NCBI GenBank assembly: GCA_030150665.1
Contig: JASLFJ010000078.1
Span: 1 to 8,810 of the forward strand
Length of the DNA stretch: 8,810 nucleotides
Reading direction: 5' to 3'
Origin: Enterococcaceae bacterium
Lineage (GTDB): Bacteria > Bacillota > Bacilli > Lactobacillales > Catellicoccaceae
The translations under genes were made by a program, and so were the position numbers. Positions 1 through 5,422 of the stretch are shown in pieces. Every line of letters starts with the position of its first letter. Positions within the stretch are counted from its first letter, which is position 1. Under the pieces are notes generated by a model. It worked only from the letters and a program-made list of their open reading frames with translations, was not told where the DNA came from and searched no databases.

Positions 1-577
1 GATTGAAGGCAGGTGGAATCAGGGTTGCTGCAGACATGATAATAAACCAACCAATGAAAATTGTAATCATAATTCCTAAAGCTTTAGAAAGACTAGGTTT
101 TTTCGATGTATCAGCACCAGGTCGGTCATATTGATTGATATACTTATAAAGTAGATAAAAAACGTAACCTCCTGACATTGCAGCAATAAATAAGGATGCT
201 AGTCCGTAAATGACGGTTTGTTTTGTAAAGAGTGGAACAATGCCTGAAAATGCGGCAAGCAGTGCTAAGATTAATAAACTATTATCTAACCACATTTCCC
301 ACACTTTATTTTGTTTTGGAGGTTTCGGTTTATAAATGATGTGTTCAGCTTGTTCTGAGACCGTTCCTAATAACTGTCTAGCAGGAACTCCCTTTTTTTG
401 CGCTTCTATAATTTGTGGAAGCAGTTCGTAGAGTCGTTCCGTTATTGCTTCTGAAGATAGCTGGGATGATTCAAGACGTTTTTTTAAATCAAAGATATAT
501 TGTTGATTTTTTTTAGTGAGTTGTTGTTCTAATTGTTGATTTTCTTGCTGCATCATCTGCAGTACTTCTTGTTCCAT
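1..577 (-). CDS. DUF1129-family membrane protein (C-terminus cut by window edge)
   Basis: The first 192 residues are visible; the 3' end lies beyond the window edge. The N-terminal third is hydrophilic and Gln/Glu/Lys-rich with likely coiled-coil character (about residues 1-60). A short conserved-looking block, KKGVPARQLLGT, lies around residues 61-72. Three hydrophobic segments follow at about 98-117, 122-145 and 166-190, so this is a probable polytopic inner-membrane protein with a cytoplasmic N-terminus. This layout and its place directly after ychF match the DUF1129 family of Lactobacillales, whose function is unknown. The start ATG (complement of 575-577) follows an AGGAGG ribosome binding site at 583-588. 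The gene begins 18 bp after the ychF stop, so it is almost certainly co-transcribed with ychF. Family assignment comes from recognition of sequence and context; no biochemical role is claimed. Confidence 0.85.
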   Translation of the reverse strand, partial: MEQEVLQMMQQENQQLEQQLTKKNQQYIFDLKKRLESSQLSSEAITERLYELLPQIIEAQKKGVPARQLLGTVSEQAEHIIYKPKPPKQNKVWEMWLDNSLLILALLAAFSGIVPLFTKQTVIYGLASLFIAAMSGGYVFYLLYKYINQYDRPGADTSKKPSLSKALGIMITIFIGWFIIMSAATLIPPAFN

Positions 578-595
578 AGTAACCTCCTTTATTCA

Positions 596-1696
596 CTATA
601 CATTAAATCTAAAGAGCATAATATCACCGTCTTGAACGACATAATCTTTACCTTCTAAACGGACTTTACCGGCTTCTTTAGCAGCTTGCATGCTACCATA
701 GTGATCTAAATCTTCAAAAGAAACCGTTTCTGCACGAATAAATCCGCGTTCAAAATCAGTATGAATAATACCCGCACATTCTGGTGCTTTCATGCCTTGC
801 TTAAAAGTCCATGCTCTTACTTCTTGAACGCCTGCTGTAAAGTAGGTTGCTAGTCCAAGAAGTTGGTAGCTAGAGCGGATTAATTGATCTAAACCAGATT
901 CTTTAATGCCTAATGCTTCTAAAAATTCAGCTTTATCTTCTTCATCGAGTTCTGCAATTTCTTCTTCGGCACGAGCACAGACATGAATGATTTCTGCTTG
1001 TTCTTTTTCTGCAATTTCTGCAACTTGTTGTACATAAGGATTGCTTTTTGGATCAGAAACAGATGCTTCATCTACATTTGCGACATAAAGCATAGGTTTT
1101 GCAGTTAATAGGAAGAGTTGTTTAACAATGGCCATCTCTTCTTTAGTAAACTCTAAAGCACGTACTGCAATCCCTGATTCTAAAGCTTCTTTAATTTTTT
1201 CTAAGACGTTTAATTCAGCGATGGCATCTTTATCTTTAGTTTTTGCAAGTTTTTCCACACGACTTAATTTTTTAGTTACAGACTCAAGATCTGCAAGGAC
1301 AAGTTCTAAATGAATGGTCTCAATATCAGCTACAGGATCAACTTTACCATCAACATGGGTAATGTTTTCATCATCAAAACAGCGTACTACTTGACAGATA
1401 GCATCTACTTGACGAATGTGACTTAAAAATTGATTTCCTAATCCTTCACCTTTACTAGCACCTCTAACAATCCCAGCAATATCTGTGAATTCAAAAGTTG
1501 TCGGTACGGTCTTTTTAGGTTCAACCAGTTCTGTTAGACGTTGTAGTCTTGCATCCGGTACTTCAACAACGCCTACATTAGGATCAATGGTTGCAAAAGG
1601 ATAGTTAGCAGCTTCTGCACCTGCTTTTGTAATTGCGTTAAATAGTGTAGATTTACCAACATTCGGTAACCCTACAATCCCTGCTGTTAAAGCCAT
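596..1696 (-). CDS. ychF: YchF/OLA1-type redox-regulated ATPase
   Basis: Full-length, 366 aa, the usual size for YchF. It is a TRAFAC-class P-loop NTPase of the Obg superfamily that binds ribosomes and, unusually for the class, prefers ATP. Visible motifs are the P-loop GLPNVGKST (residues 9-17), the switch I region NYPFATIDPN (31-40), G3 DIAG (72-75) followed by the glycine-rich VRGASKGEGLG, and a G4 position reading NVDE (207-210). NVDE replaces the GTPase consensus NKxD, as expected for an ATP-preferring YchF. A coiled-coil region spans about 125-190, and the C-terminal TGS domain covers about 280-364, ending in DGDIMLFRFNV. The start codon has a weaker GAAGG ribosome binding site at 1706-1710. 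The gene lies 33 bp after the DUF951 gene and 18 bp before the DUF1129 gene, inside the parAB operon. Nothing looks broken. Confidence 0.97.
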   Translation of the reverse strand: MALTAGIVGLPNVGKSTLFNAITKAGAEAANYPFATIDPNVGVVEVPDARLQRLTELVEPKKTVPTTFEFTDIAGIVRGASKGEGLGNQFLSHIRQVDAICQVVRCFDDENITHVDGKVDPVADIETIHLELVLADLESVTKKLSRVEKLAKTKDKDAIAELNVLEKIKEALESGIAVRALEFTKEEMAIVKQLFLLTAKPMLYVANVDEASVSDPKSNPYVQQVAEIAEKEQAEIIHVCARAEEEIAELDEEDKAEFLEALGIKESGLDQLIRSSYQLLGLATYFTAGVQEVRAWTFKQGMKAPECAGIIHTDFERGFIRAETVSFEDLDHYGSMQAAKEAGKVRLEGKDYVVQDGDIMLFRFNV

Positions 1697-1729
1697 AAAT
1701 AAGTTCCTTCTTTCTTTATGTAATTATCT

Positions 1730-1927
1730 TCATTTAGTTTCAGTAGGTTTAGGTGATGAAATCACTGATTTTAGTTGTTGTTCAAATTTTGCTCGTGGCA
1801 TCATTATTATTTGTTGGCAGTGTAAACATCTTAATTTAATATCCATCCCCATACGAATAATCTCCCACTGATTAGTCTGACACGCATGAGGTTTTTTTAA
1901 GGTGATGATAGAGCCTAATTCATACAT
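1730..1927 (-). CDS. DUF951-family small CXXC protein
   Basis: This 65-aa protein matches the DUF951 pattern: MYELGSIITLKKPHAC, then TNQWEIIRMGMDIKLRCLHC. Cys16 plus the Cys34-x-x-Cys37 pair suggest a small metal-binding or zinc-ribbon-like fold, but only three cysteines and nearby histidines are visible, so metal binding is inference. The C-terminal tail is basic, then Ser/Pro/Thr-rich. A strong AAGGAGG ribosome binding site lies just upstream and nearly abuts the parB stop, with a 17-bp gap between the genes. Location between parB and ychF is the characteristic context of the family across Firmicutes. The function is unknown; a role linked to DNA or ribosome biology is suggested only by the neighbours. 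Confidence 0.93.
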   Translation of the reverse strand: MYELGSIITLKKPHACQTNQWEIIRMGMDIKLRCLHCQQIIMMPRAKFEQQLKSVISSPKPTETK

Positions 1928-1944
1928 GAAGAGCTTCCTCCTTA

Positions 1945-2823
1945 TTATGAATCGTGTTGAATCAGTTCATCTAAAATACGTAACAGATCTTCCTTTGACG
2001 TATAAGTAATCTCTAGTTTTCCTTGATTTTTATGCCCAGAAATCCTCACTTTAGCATCAATCTGTTCTTCTAAATGATCTAAGTAAGGTTGAAAGGTAGC
2101 CTCTAGTGAAGTTTTTTCTGCTTTTTTCTTTGGTTTTTTGGGTGCATTTTGTTTTAACAGCATCTCTAATTGTCTTACAGAGAGCTGTTCTTGTAAAACT
2201 TGCTCTGCGTATTGTTCCATAAGTGCTGTATCTTTTAATCCCGCTAATATTTTCGCATGACCTACAGAAAGCGCTTCTGTTTGTACGTAATGTTGTACGT
2301 TAGGAGGCAGACGCAGTAGACGTAAATAATTAGCAATATAAGGTCTGCTTTTACCAAGGCGTGTTGCCAGTTCTTCTTGAGTAATATCAAGATGATTCAG
2401 CAGTGTCGCATATGCTTGTGCTTCTTCTAATGCATTGAGATCTTCTCGTTGTAAATTCTCTAAGATAGCAAGCTGCATCATCTCTGTATCTGTAAGCTGA
2501 CGAATAATGGCGGGAATGGTTGTTTTGTTCGCTAATTGAGAAGCTCTAAACCGACGCTCTCCTGCGATGATCTCATAAGTATGCTCATTATATTTACGAA
2601 CTAAAATGGGTTGGAAGACGCCTGATTGTTCAATAGATTGTGCTAATTCTTTTAATGCAGTATCATCAAATGTTTTTCTAGGTTGATAAGGATTTGGTTT
2701 TAAGGCATGGATAGGTAACTCAATAACCATCTCCTCATCAGTAGCACTCGTTGCTTCTAAAGACGTTAAATTTTCAAATAAAGCATCAATACCTCGGCCT
2801 AATCCTTTATTTTGTTTACTCAT
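1945..2823 (-). CDS. parB: Chromosome-partitioning protein ParB (Spo0J)
   Basis: Full-length, 292 aa. ParB loads at parS centromere sites, hydrolyses CTP to form sliding clamps, recruits SMC and is moved by ParA. The N-terminal KGLGRGIDALF (residues 6-16) is the ParA-stimulating motif. The CTP-binding ParB/Srx domain runs from about 34 to 126 and contains NPYQPRK (44-50), the arginine-rich GERRFRAS box (88-95) and ENLQR (122-126). A helix-turn-helix covers about 147-173 (TQEELATRLGKSRPYIANYL). A lysine-rich linker (about 229-237, PKKPKKKAEK) leads to the C-terminal dimerisation domain (240-292). Its ATG lies inside the last codons of parA (ATGAGTAA overlap, 8 nt), which implies translational coupling, with an AAGGAAG ribosome binding site inside parA. 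It could in principle be a Noc paralogue, but the parA partner and the N-terminal motif favour ParB. Confidence 0.97.
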   Translation of the reverse strand: MSKQNKGLGRGIDALFENLTSLEATSATDEEMVIELPIHALKPNPYQPRKTFDDTALKELAQSIEQSGVFQPILVRKYNEHTYEIIAGERRFRASQLANKTTIPAIIRQLTDTEMMQLAILENLQREDLNALEEAQAYATLLNHLDITQEELATRLGKSRPYIANYLRLLRLPPNVQHYVQTEALSVGHAKILAGLKDTALMEQYAEQVLQEQLSVRQLEMLLKQNAPKKPKKKAEKTSLEATFQPYLDHLEEQIDAKVRISGHKNQGKLEITYTSKEDLLRILDELIQHDS

Positions 2824-3577
2824 GACTGATCACTTCCTTTGCAAGGTCAAGATAGCCTTTTGCTCCTTTTGATTTTGCATCATAATCAAGAACAGAAAGT
2901 CCGTAGCTTGGTGCTTCAGAAAGTCGGACATTTCTAGGAATTAATGTCGTATACACTTTCTCACAAAAGTATTTTTGGACTTCTTCAACAACTTCTTGAC
3001 TAATATTTGTTCTAGCATCATACATCGTCATAAGTACACCTTCAACCCCTAAATCAGGATTAAAATGTTTTTGTACAAGACGGATTGTATTGAGTAATTG
3101 ACTTAATCCTTCAAGTGCATAATATTCACACTGAACAGGAATAAGAATTGCATCACTTGCGGTAAATGCATTAATCGTTAAGTGACCTAATGAAGGAGGG
3201 CAGTCAATTAAAATATAATCATAGTCATCTTGAATATTTTGTAGTGCTGTTTTTAACCGAGATTCTCGCGCCATCATGGATGTTAATTCAATTTCAGCTC
3301 CGGCAAGTTGTAGCGTTGCAGGAACGATGGTTAAATTAGGTTGCGCAGTAGGCTGTAGTGTATCTTCAATTGGAACTTCGTTAATGAGCACATCATAAAT
3401 ATCTACATCTACATCTGATTTTTTCACACCGATACCACTAGTAGCATTACCTTGAGCGTCCATATCAATCAGTAATACACGTTTATTTAAATGTGCTAAA
3501 CTTGCTCCTAAATTAACGGTTGTTGTTGTTTTTCCAACACCACCTTTTTGGTTGGCGACTGCAATAATCCGTGCCAT
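2816..3577 (-). CDS. parA: Chromosome-partitioning ATPase ParA (Soj)
   Basis: 253 aa when started at the ATG at 3577. ParA binds DNA non-specifically as an ATP dimer and is released by ParB-stimulated hydrolysis; in related bacteria Soj also regulates DnaA. The deviant Walker A KGGVGKTT is at residues 11-18, with signature Lys11 and Lys16. Walker A' LLIDMDAQGN is at 35-44, and Walker B ILIDCPP at 122-128 with Asp125. The C-terminal RNVRLSEAPSYG (215-226) is typical of Soj. An in-frame ATG at 3640 would add 21 residues. I reject it because it lies upstream of the likely -10 box (3623-3628), lacks a ribosome binding site, and the ParA fold begins at MARIIAVANQKGG. The last 8 nt overlap parB. 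It is the first gene of the five-gene operon. Confidence 0.97.
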   Translation of the reverse strand: MARIIAVANQKGGVGKTTTTVNLGASLAHLNKRVLLIDMDAQGNATSGIGVKKSDVDVDIYDVLINEVPIEDTLQPTAQPNLTIVPATLQLAGAEIELTSMMARESRLKTALQNIQDDYDYILIDCPPSLGHLTINAFTASDAILIPVQCEYYALEGLSQLLNTIRLVQKHFNPDLGVEGVLMTMYDARTNISQEVVEEVQKYFCEKVYTTLIPRNVRLSEAPSYGLSVLDYDAKSKGAKGYLDLAKEVISHE

Positions 3578-3587
3578 AATATATATT

Positions 3588-3592
3588 CCTCC
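3588..3592 (-). promoter_or_regulatory. Ribosome binding site deciding the parA start
   Basis: GGAGG on the minus strand ends 10 nt before the ATG at 3577. It selects MARIIAV as the protein start over the in-frame upstream ATG at 3640, which has no comparable site. Confidence 0.85.
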
Positions 3593-3622
3593 AATAAATA
3601 AATAATAATCGATATCTTTATT

Positions 3623-3651
3623 ATTGTACCATAAAATCATGTAGGCGTAAG
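3623..3651 (-). promoter_or_regulatory. Putative promoter of the parA-parB-DUF951-ychF-DUF1129 operon
   Basis: On the minus strand an extended -10, TGG-TACAAT, has its hexamer at 3623-3628 and the TG at 3630-3631. A weak -35 candidate CTTACG (3 of 6 consensus positions) lies at 3646-3651 with a 17-bp spacer. Transcription would start near 3616, giving a leader of about 40 nt before parA. It sits in the 99-bp rsmG-parA gap. Read-through from rsmG is also possible because no clear terminator follows rsmG. Confidence 0.5.
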
Positions 3652-3676
3652 AAAAGATTTTTTCAGATGTGTGGTG

Positions 3677-4390
3677 TTATAGTGGTTTTTTTACAGGAAT
3701 CCCCGCTTTTCTAGGATATTTTTTAGGGGTTTTATGGGTTTTTTGAATGACTAAAATATATCTAGGATCTTGAGTCATCGGTAGGGGCTCATCATAAGTT
3801 TTTATATAAGTACCTCCGCAAAGGTCAATTGCTTTTTGTGCTTCTTCAAGTTCTTCTTGAGCTTTTGATGCTTTAAGTGCAAAAAAGTAACCTCCTTCTT
3901 TAACAAATGGTAGACAGAGCTCACTTAAGACATTTAGCCGTGCAACAGCACGTGCAGTCACAAAATCAAACTGTTCTCGAAATAAAGCGTTCCGAGCTAA
4001 GTCTTCAGAACGTGCATGATGACATGTGATTTTTGATAAGTTTAGTGTTTGAATGACTTCATTTAAAAAGGTAATTCGTTTGCTTAAAGTATCAATCAGT
4101 GTCATTTCCATATCTGGAAAAACAATTTTTAAAGGAATACTTGGAAATCCAGCTCCTGAGCCAATATCACATAATGAAGCCTGTGGATGAAATTCAGGTA
4201 TAAAGGCAAGCATTAATGAATCATAGAAGTGTTTTAAATACACTTCTTCATAGTCGGTAATTGCCGTAAGATTCATTTTTTGATTCCAAGTGATTAATAG
4301 TTCATAATAAGTTTCAAATTGTTGTTTTTGTTGATCGGTAAGCATAATACCATGTTCTTGAAGTAACGTATCAAATAATTCTGGTAACAT
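3677..4390 (-). CDS. rsmG: 16S rRNA (guanine(527)-N7)-methyltransferase RsmG
   Basis: 237 aa, normal for RsmG (GidB). It uses S-adenosylmethionine to methylate N7 of G527 in the 530 loop of 16S rRNA; loss gives low-level streptomycin resistance in several bacteria. The Rossmann SAM-binding motif DIGSGAGFPSIPL is at residues 75-87, the acidic strand end LID at 98-100, the family motif FVTARAVARL at 143-152, and a basic tail PKKYPRKAGIPVKKPL closes the protein. The N-terminal helical part contains NQKMNLTAITD (36-46), typical of the family. The start is set by an AGGAGG site at 4397-4402. It lies between the flavodoxin gene and parA, as rsmG often lies upstream of parAB. Its upstream edge carries an unusual perfect palindrome (4417-4445). 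Confidence 0.97.
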   Translation of the reverse strand: MLPELFDTLLQEHGIMLTDQQKQQFETYYELLITWNQKMNLTAITDYEEVYLKHFYDSLMLAFIPEFHPQASLCDIGSGAGFPSIPLKIVFPDMEMTLIDTLSKRITFLNEVIQTLNLSKITCHHARSEDLARNALFREQFDFVTARAVARLNVLSELCLPFVKEGGYFFALKASKAQEELEEAQKAIDLCGGTYIKTYDEPLPMTQDPRYILVIQKTHKTPKKYPRKAGIPVKKPL

Positions 4391-4416
4391 TGTTTTCCTC
4401 CTTTATAAACATAGAG

Positions 4417-4445
4417 ATAACCCTCAAGAAGTTCTTGAGGGTTAT
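4417..4445 (-). terminator. Perfect palindrome between flavodoxin gene and rsmG: terminator or operator
   Basis: Two 14-nt arms (4417-4430 and 4432-4445) are exactly complementary around a single central base. As RNA this gives a stable stem of about 12 bp in the minus-strand transcript, 17 nt after the flavodoxin stop. The T-run that follows is poor (TCTCTATGTTTAT), so termination may be weak. The hairpin ends about 14 nt before the rsmG ribosome binding site, leaving no room for an rsmG promoter downstream. Either the hairpin lets transcription through, or it overlaps a promoter whose -10 (TACAAT) is at 4444-4449. Confidence 0.6.
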
Positions 4446-4472
4446 TGTATAGGTCATTAGGTTATGCATCTA
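4444..4472 (-). promoter_or_regulatory. Possible rsmG promoter overlapping the palindrome
   Basis: Minus-strand TACAAT (4444-4449) is preceded, after a 17-bp spacer, by TAGATG (4467-4472), which has 3 of 6 consensus positions. The start point would fall inside the palindrome, near 4437. The -35 half lies in the last codons of the flavodoxin gene. The match is weak and AT-rich DNA gives such hits by chance. Confidence 0.3.
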
Positions 4473-4908
4473 AAGCTTCGGTGAGTGCTTTTGCGAACTG
4501 TTCTAAGTTTTGAATATCTTCTTCTTCAGCTGCTAAATCAACTTTAACTGCGCTAGCTCCTTTTTTTGCCCCTGTTTTTTCAAAAGCTGCTTCAAAATCA
4601 TCAACAGATTGGCAAAATAGATCATAAAAGGTATCACCAGAGCCGACAACACCATAAATTTTATCTGAAAGATCTAGTTCTTGAAGTTCTTCATAAAACG
4701 TAACAATTTCATCAGGTAGCTCACCATCTCCATAAGTATAGGTAGCTACAATACATAAATCAACATCTTCAAAGCAATCTGCATCAACTTGGGTACATTC
4801 ATCCATAAATACTTCTACATCTAAATTTTCTAAACTTTCAGCAACAATATCGGCGATTTCTTCTGTATTTCCAGTCATGCTCGCATAAACAATTTGGGCT
4901 TTCGTCAT
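4462..4908 (-). CDS. Short-chain flavodoxin
   Basis: 148 aa, full length for a short-chain flavodoxin, a small soluble cytoplasmic FMN electron carrier. The FMN-phosphate loop SMTGNTEE is at residues 10-17. The isoalloxazine-contacting 50s loop TYTYGDGELPD (56-66) and 90s loop GSGDTFYDLFC (89-99) are both intact. The protein is strongly acidic (many Asp/Glu, especially 28-80 and 127-148), as expected for docking to basic redox partners. No partner gene is present in the window, so its donor and acceptor are unknown. The start ATG follows an AAAGGAG site at 4917-4923. It is transcribed away from trmL, with its own extended -10 promoter. NrdI-like proteins share the fold, but the length and both FMN loops fit an ordinary flavodoxin better. 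Confidence 0.95.
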   Translation of the reverse strand: MTKAQIVYASMTGNTEEIADIVAESLENLDVEVFMDECTQVDADCFEDVDLCIVATYTYGDGELPDEIVTFYEELQELDLSDKIYGVVGSGDTFYDLFCQSVDDFEAAFEKTGAKKGASAVKVDLAAEEEDIQNLEQFAKALTEALDA

Positions 4909-4948
4909 GAGCTTGACTCCTTTCTAATATATAGTTTTAATCATCTCC

Positions 4949-4977
4949 ATTGTAACAAAATTTAAATTAATAAGAAA
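4949..4977 (-). promoter_or_regulatory. Putative flavodoxin promoter (extended -10)
   Basis: Minus-strand TGT-TACAAT: hexamer at 4949-4954, TG at 4956-4957. The -35 region (TTTCTT, 4972-4977) is poor, which an extended -10 can tolerate. Transcription would start near 4942, giving a leader of roughly 34 nt. Confidence 0.5.
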
Positions 4978-5051
4978 GTATCTTTTATTTAGCGTGACCT
5001 ATCGCTTTTTTAATAAAATATAAAAAAATTAAACTAAATTTAAAAAATAAG

Positions 5052-5080
5052 TTGTCAAGGTATATAGAGTATGTTAAGAT
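5052..5080 (+). promoter_or_regulatory. Promoter of a putative small RNA
   Basis: TTGTCA (5052-5057, 5 of 6 consensus positions) is followed by a 17-bp spacer and TAAGAT (5075-5080, 4 of 6), with an extended -10 TG at 5072-5073. Predicted start is near 5087. It is one of the two best plus-strand promoters in the intergenic region and is not positioned to drive trmL directly, because a strong terminator lies between. Confidence 0.55.
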
Positions 5081-5089
5081 TACGTTAAG
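5073..5089 (+). promoter_or_regulatory. Direct repeat GTTAAG-N5-GTTAAG, possible response-regulator site
   Basis: Two exact GTTAAG hexamers (5073-5078 and 5084-5089) are separated by 5 bp, an 11-bp period. This geometry is typical of OmpR-family response regulators; the streptococcal CiaR site and the WalR box have similar form. The repeat overlaps the -10 and start point of the predicted small-RNA promoter. The regulator is not known. Confidence 0.35.
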
Positions 5090-5160
5090 TTATTTTTCAT
5101 TAATTTTTATGTGACATTACGTCAACTTAGACATTAATGAAGATTAACTTTTAACGTAAT
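5079..5160. repeat. Long imperfect inverted repeat with ATTACGT ends
   Basis: The left arm 5079-5104 and right arm 5133-5160 match as reverse complements at 24 of 26 positions, with a 2-nt bulge in the right arm; one mismatch would be a G-U pair in RNA. Both outer ends are ATTACGTTAA. The 28-nt loop contains another ATTACGT copy inside a small TGAC/GTCA hairpin (5112-5124). It could act as DNA (paired protein sites) or as an RNA stem. Confidence 0.8.
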
Positions 5161-5323
5161 GACTTGCTGTGAAATTCACCGAGTTATTACGTTTTTTTTA
5201 TGGTGAAATAAGCATCGTATGCAAGTATCATTGAAGGATTGACTAGGGTAAGTTAATTTGTCATATACTGTTAAAAGAAGAGGTAGGATAAGTCTTTAAA
5301 GAGCTGATTAAGCTCTTTTTTTT
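5087..5323 (+). ncRNA. Putative structured small RNA of about 237 nt
   Basis: Bounded by the promoter at 5052-5080 and the terminator at 5298-5323, with no supportable reading frame inside. Foldable segments are the remaining part of the long inverted repeat (5087-5104 with 5133-5150) and a nested stem. The outer helix of that stem pairs 5158-5167 with 5221-5232 (2-nt bulge), and its inner helix pairs TTCACC 5175-5180 with GGTGAA 5202-5207. The terminator hairpin closes the 3' end. It does not resemble 6S RNA, tmRNA, RNase P RNA or SRP RNA as far as I can tell by eye. It could instead be an attenuator leader for trmL, but trmL has its own promoter after the terminator. No expression evidence is available. 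Confidence 0.35.
5298..5323 (+). terminator. Rho-independent terminator of the putative small RNA
   Basis: AAAGAGCT (5298-5305), a 5-nt loop, and AGCTCTTT (5311-5318) run into an unbroken T tract to 5323. This is a strong plus-strand terminator with no protein-coding gene before it on that strand, so some plus-strand transcript must start in the preceding 380 bp. Confidence 0.9.
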
Positions 5324-5354
5324 ATGTTTATACTCGACAGATGACGGATTTTAG

Positions 5355-5383
5355 TTGATGTTAGTACTCTTTTATCTTATGAT
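5355..5383 (+). promoter_or_regulatory. Promoter of the trmL-recD2 operon
   Basis: TTGATG (5355-5360, 4 of 6) has an exact 17-bp spacer to TATGAT (5378-5383, 5 of 6). The start would be near 5390, about 33 nt before the trmL ATG and downstream of the small-RNA terminator. Confidence 0.65.
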
Positions 5384-5407
5384 GAACGTAAGTTATGAAT
5401 AAAAGAA

Positions 5408-5413
5408 AAGAGG
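5408..5413 (+). promoter_or_regulatory. Ribosome binding site deciding the trmL start
   Basis: AAGAGG lies 9 nt before the ATG at 5423 but only 6 nt before the in-frame TTG at 5420, so ATG is the better start; the TTG would add a single residue. Confidence 0.6.
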
Positions 5414-5422
5414 TTTAGTTTG

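Noticed and set aside
1128..1313. 61-codon plus-strand reading frame opposite ychF
   Set aside because: It lies wholly inside the well-supported ychF gene on the other strand, with no ribosome binding site and no recognisable protein features.
3578..3640. 21-residue N-terminal extension of ParA from an ATG at 3640
   Set aside because: There is no ribosome binding site, it would start upstream of the likely -10 box, and it is not part of the ParA fold; the ATG at 3577 has GGAGG at good spacing.
5170..5180. GTGAAATTCAC palindrome as a Rex operator or parS-like site
   Set aside because: Rex sites need a longer gap between the GTGAA and TTCAC halves, and parS has TTCACGTGAA in the opposite arrangement; the match is only superficial.
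5190..5240. Minus-strand small reading frame of about 14 codons (MILAYDAYF...)
   Set aside because: It is very short, has no ribosome binding site, and lies in the inverted-repeat region.
5239..5269. Promoter TTGACT with TATACT for a very short transcript before the terminator
   Set aside because: The hexamers are good, but the 19-bp spacer is long and the product would be under 50 nt; kept only as a weak alternative to the upstream promoter.
5420..5422. TTG as the trmL start codon
   Set aside because: The directly following ATG gives better ribosome-binding-site spacing and begins at the conserved MNHIVLYQP.
4909..5422. Replication origin or DnaA-box cluster near rsmG-parAB
   Set aside because: No TTATCCACA-type boxes are seen; the AT-rich DNA is better explained by promoters and the putative RNA.
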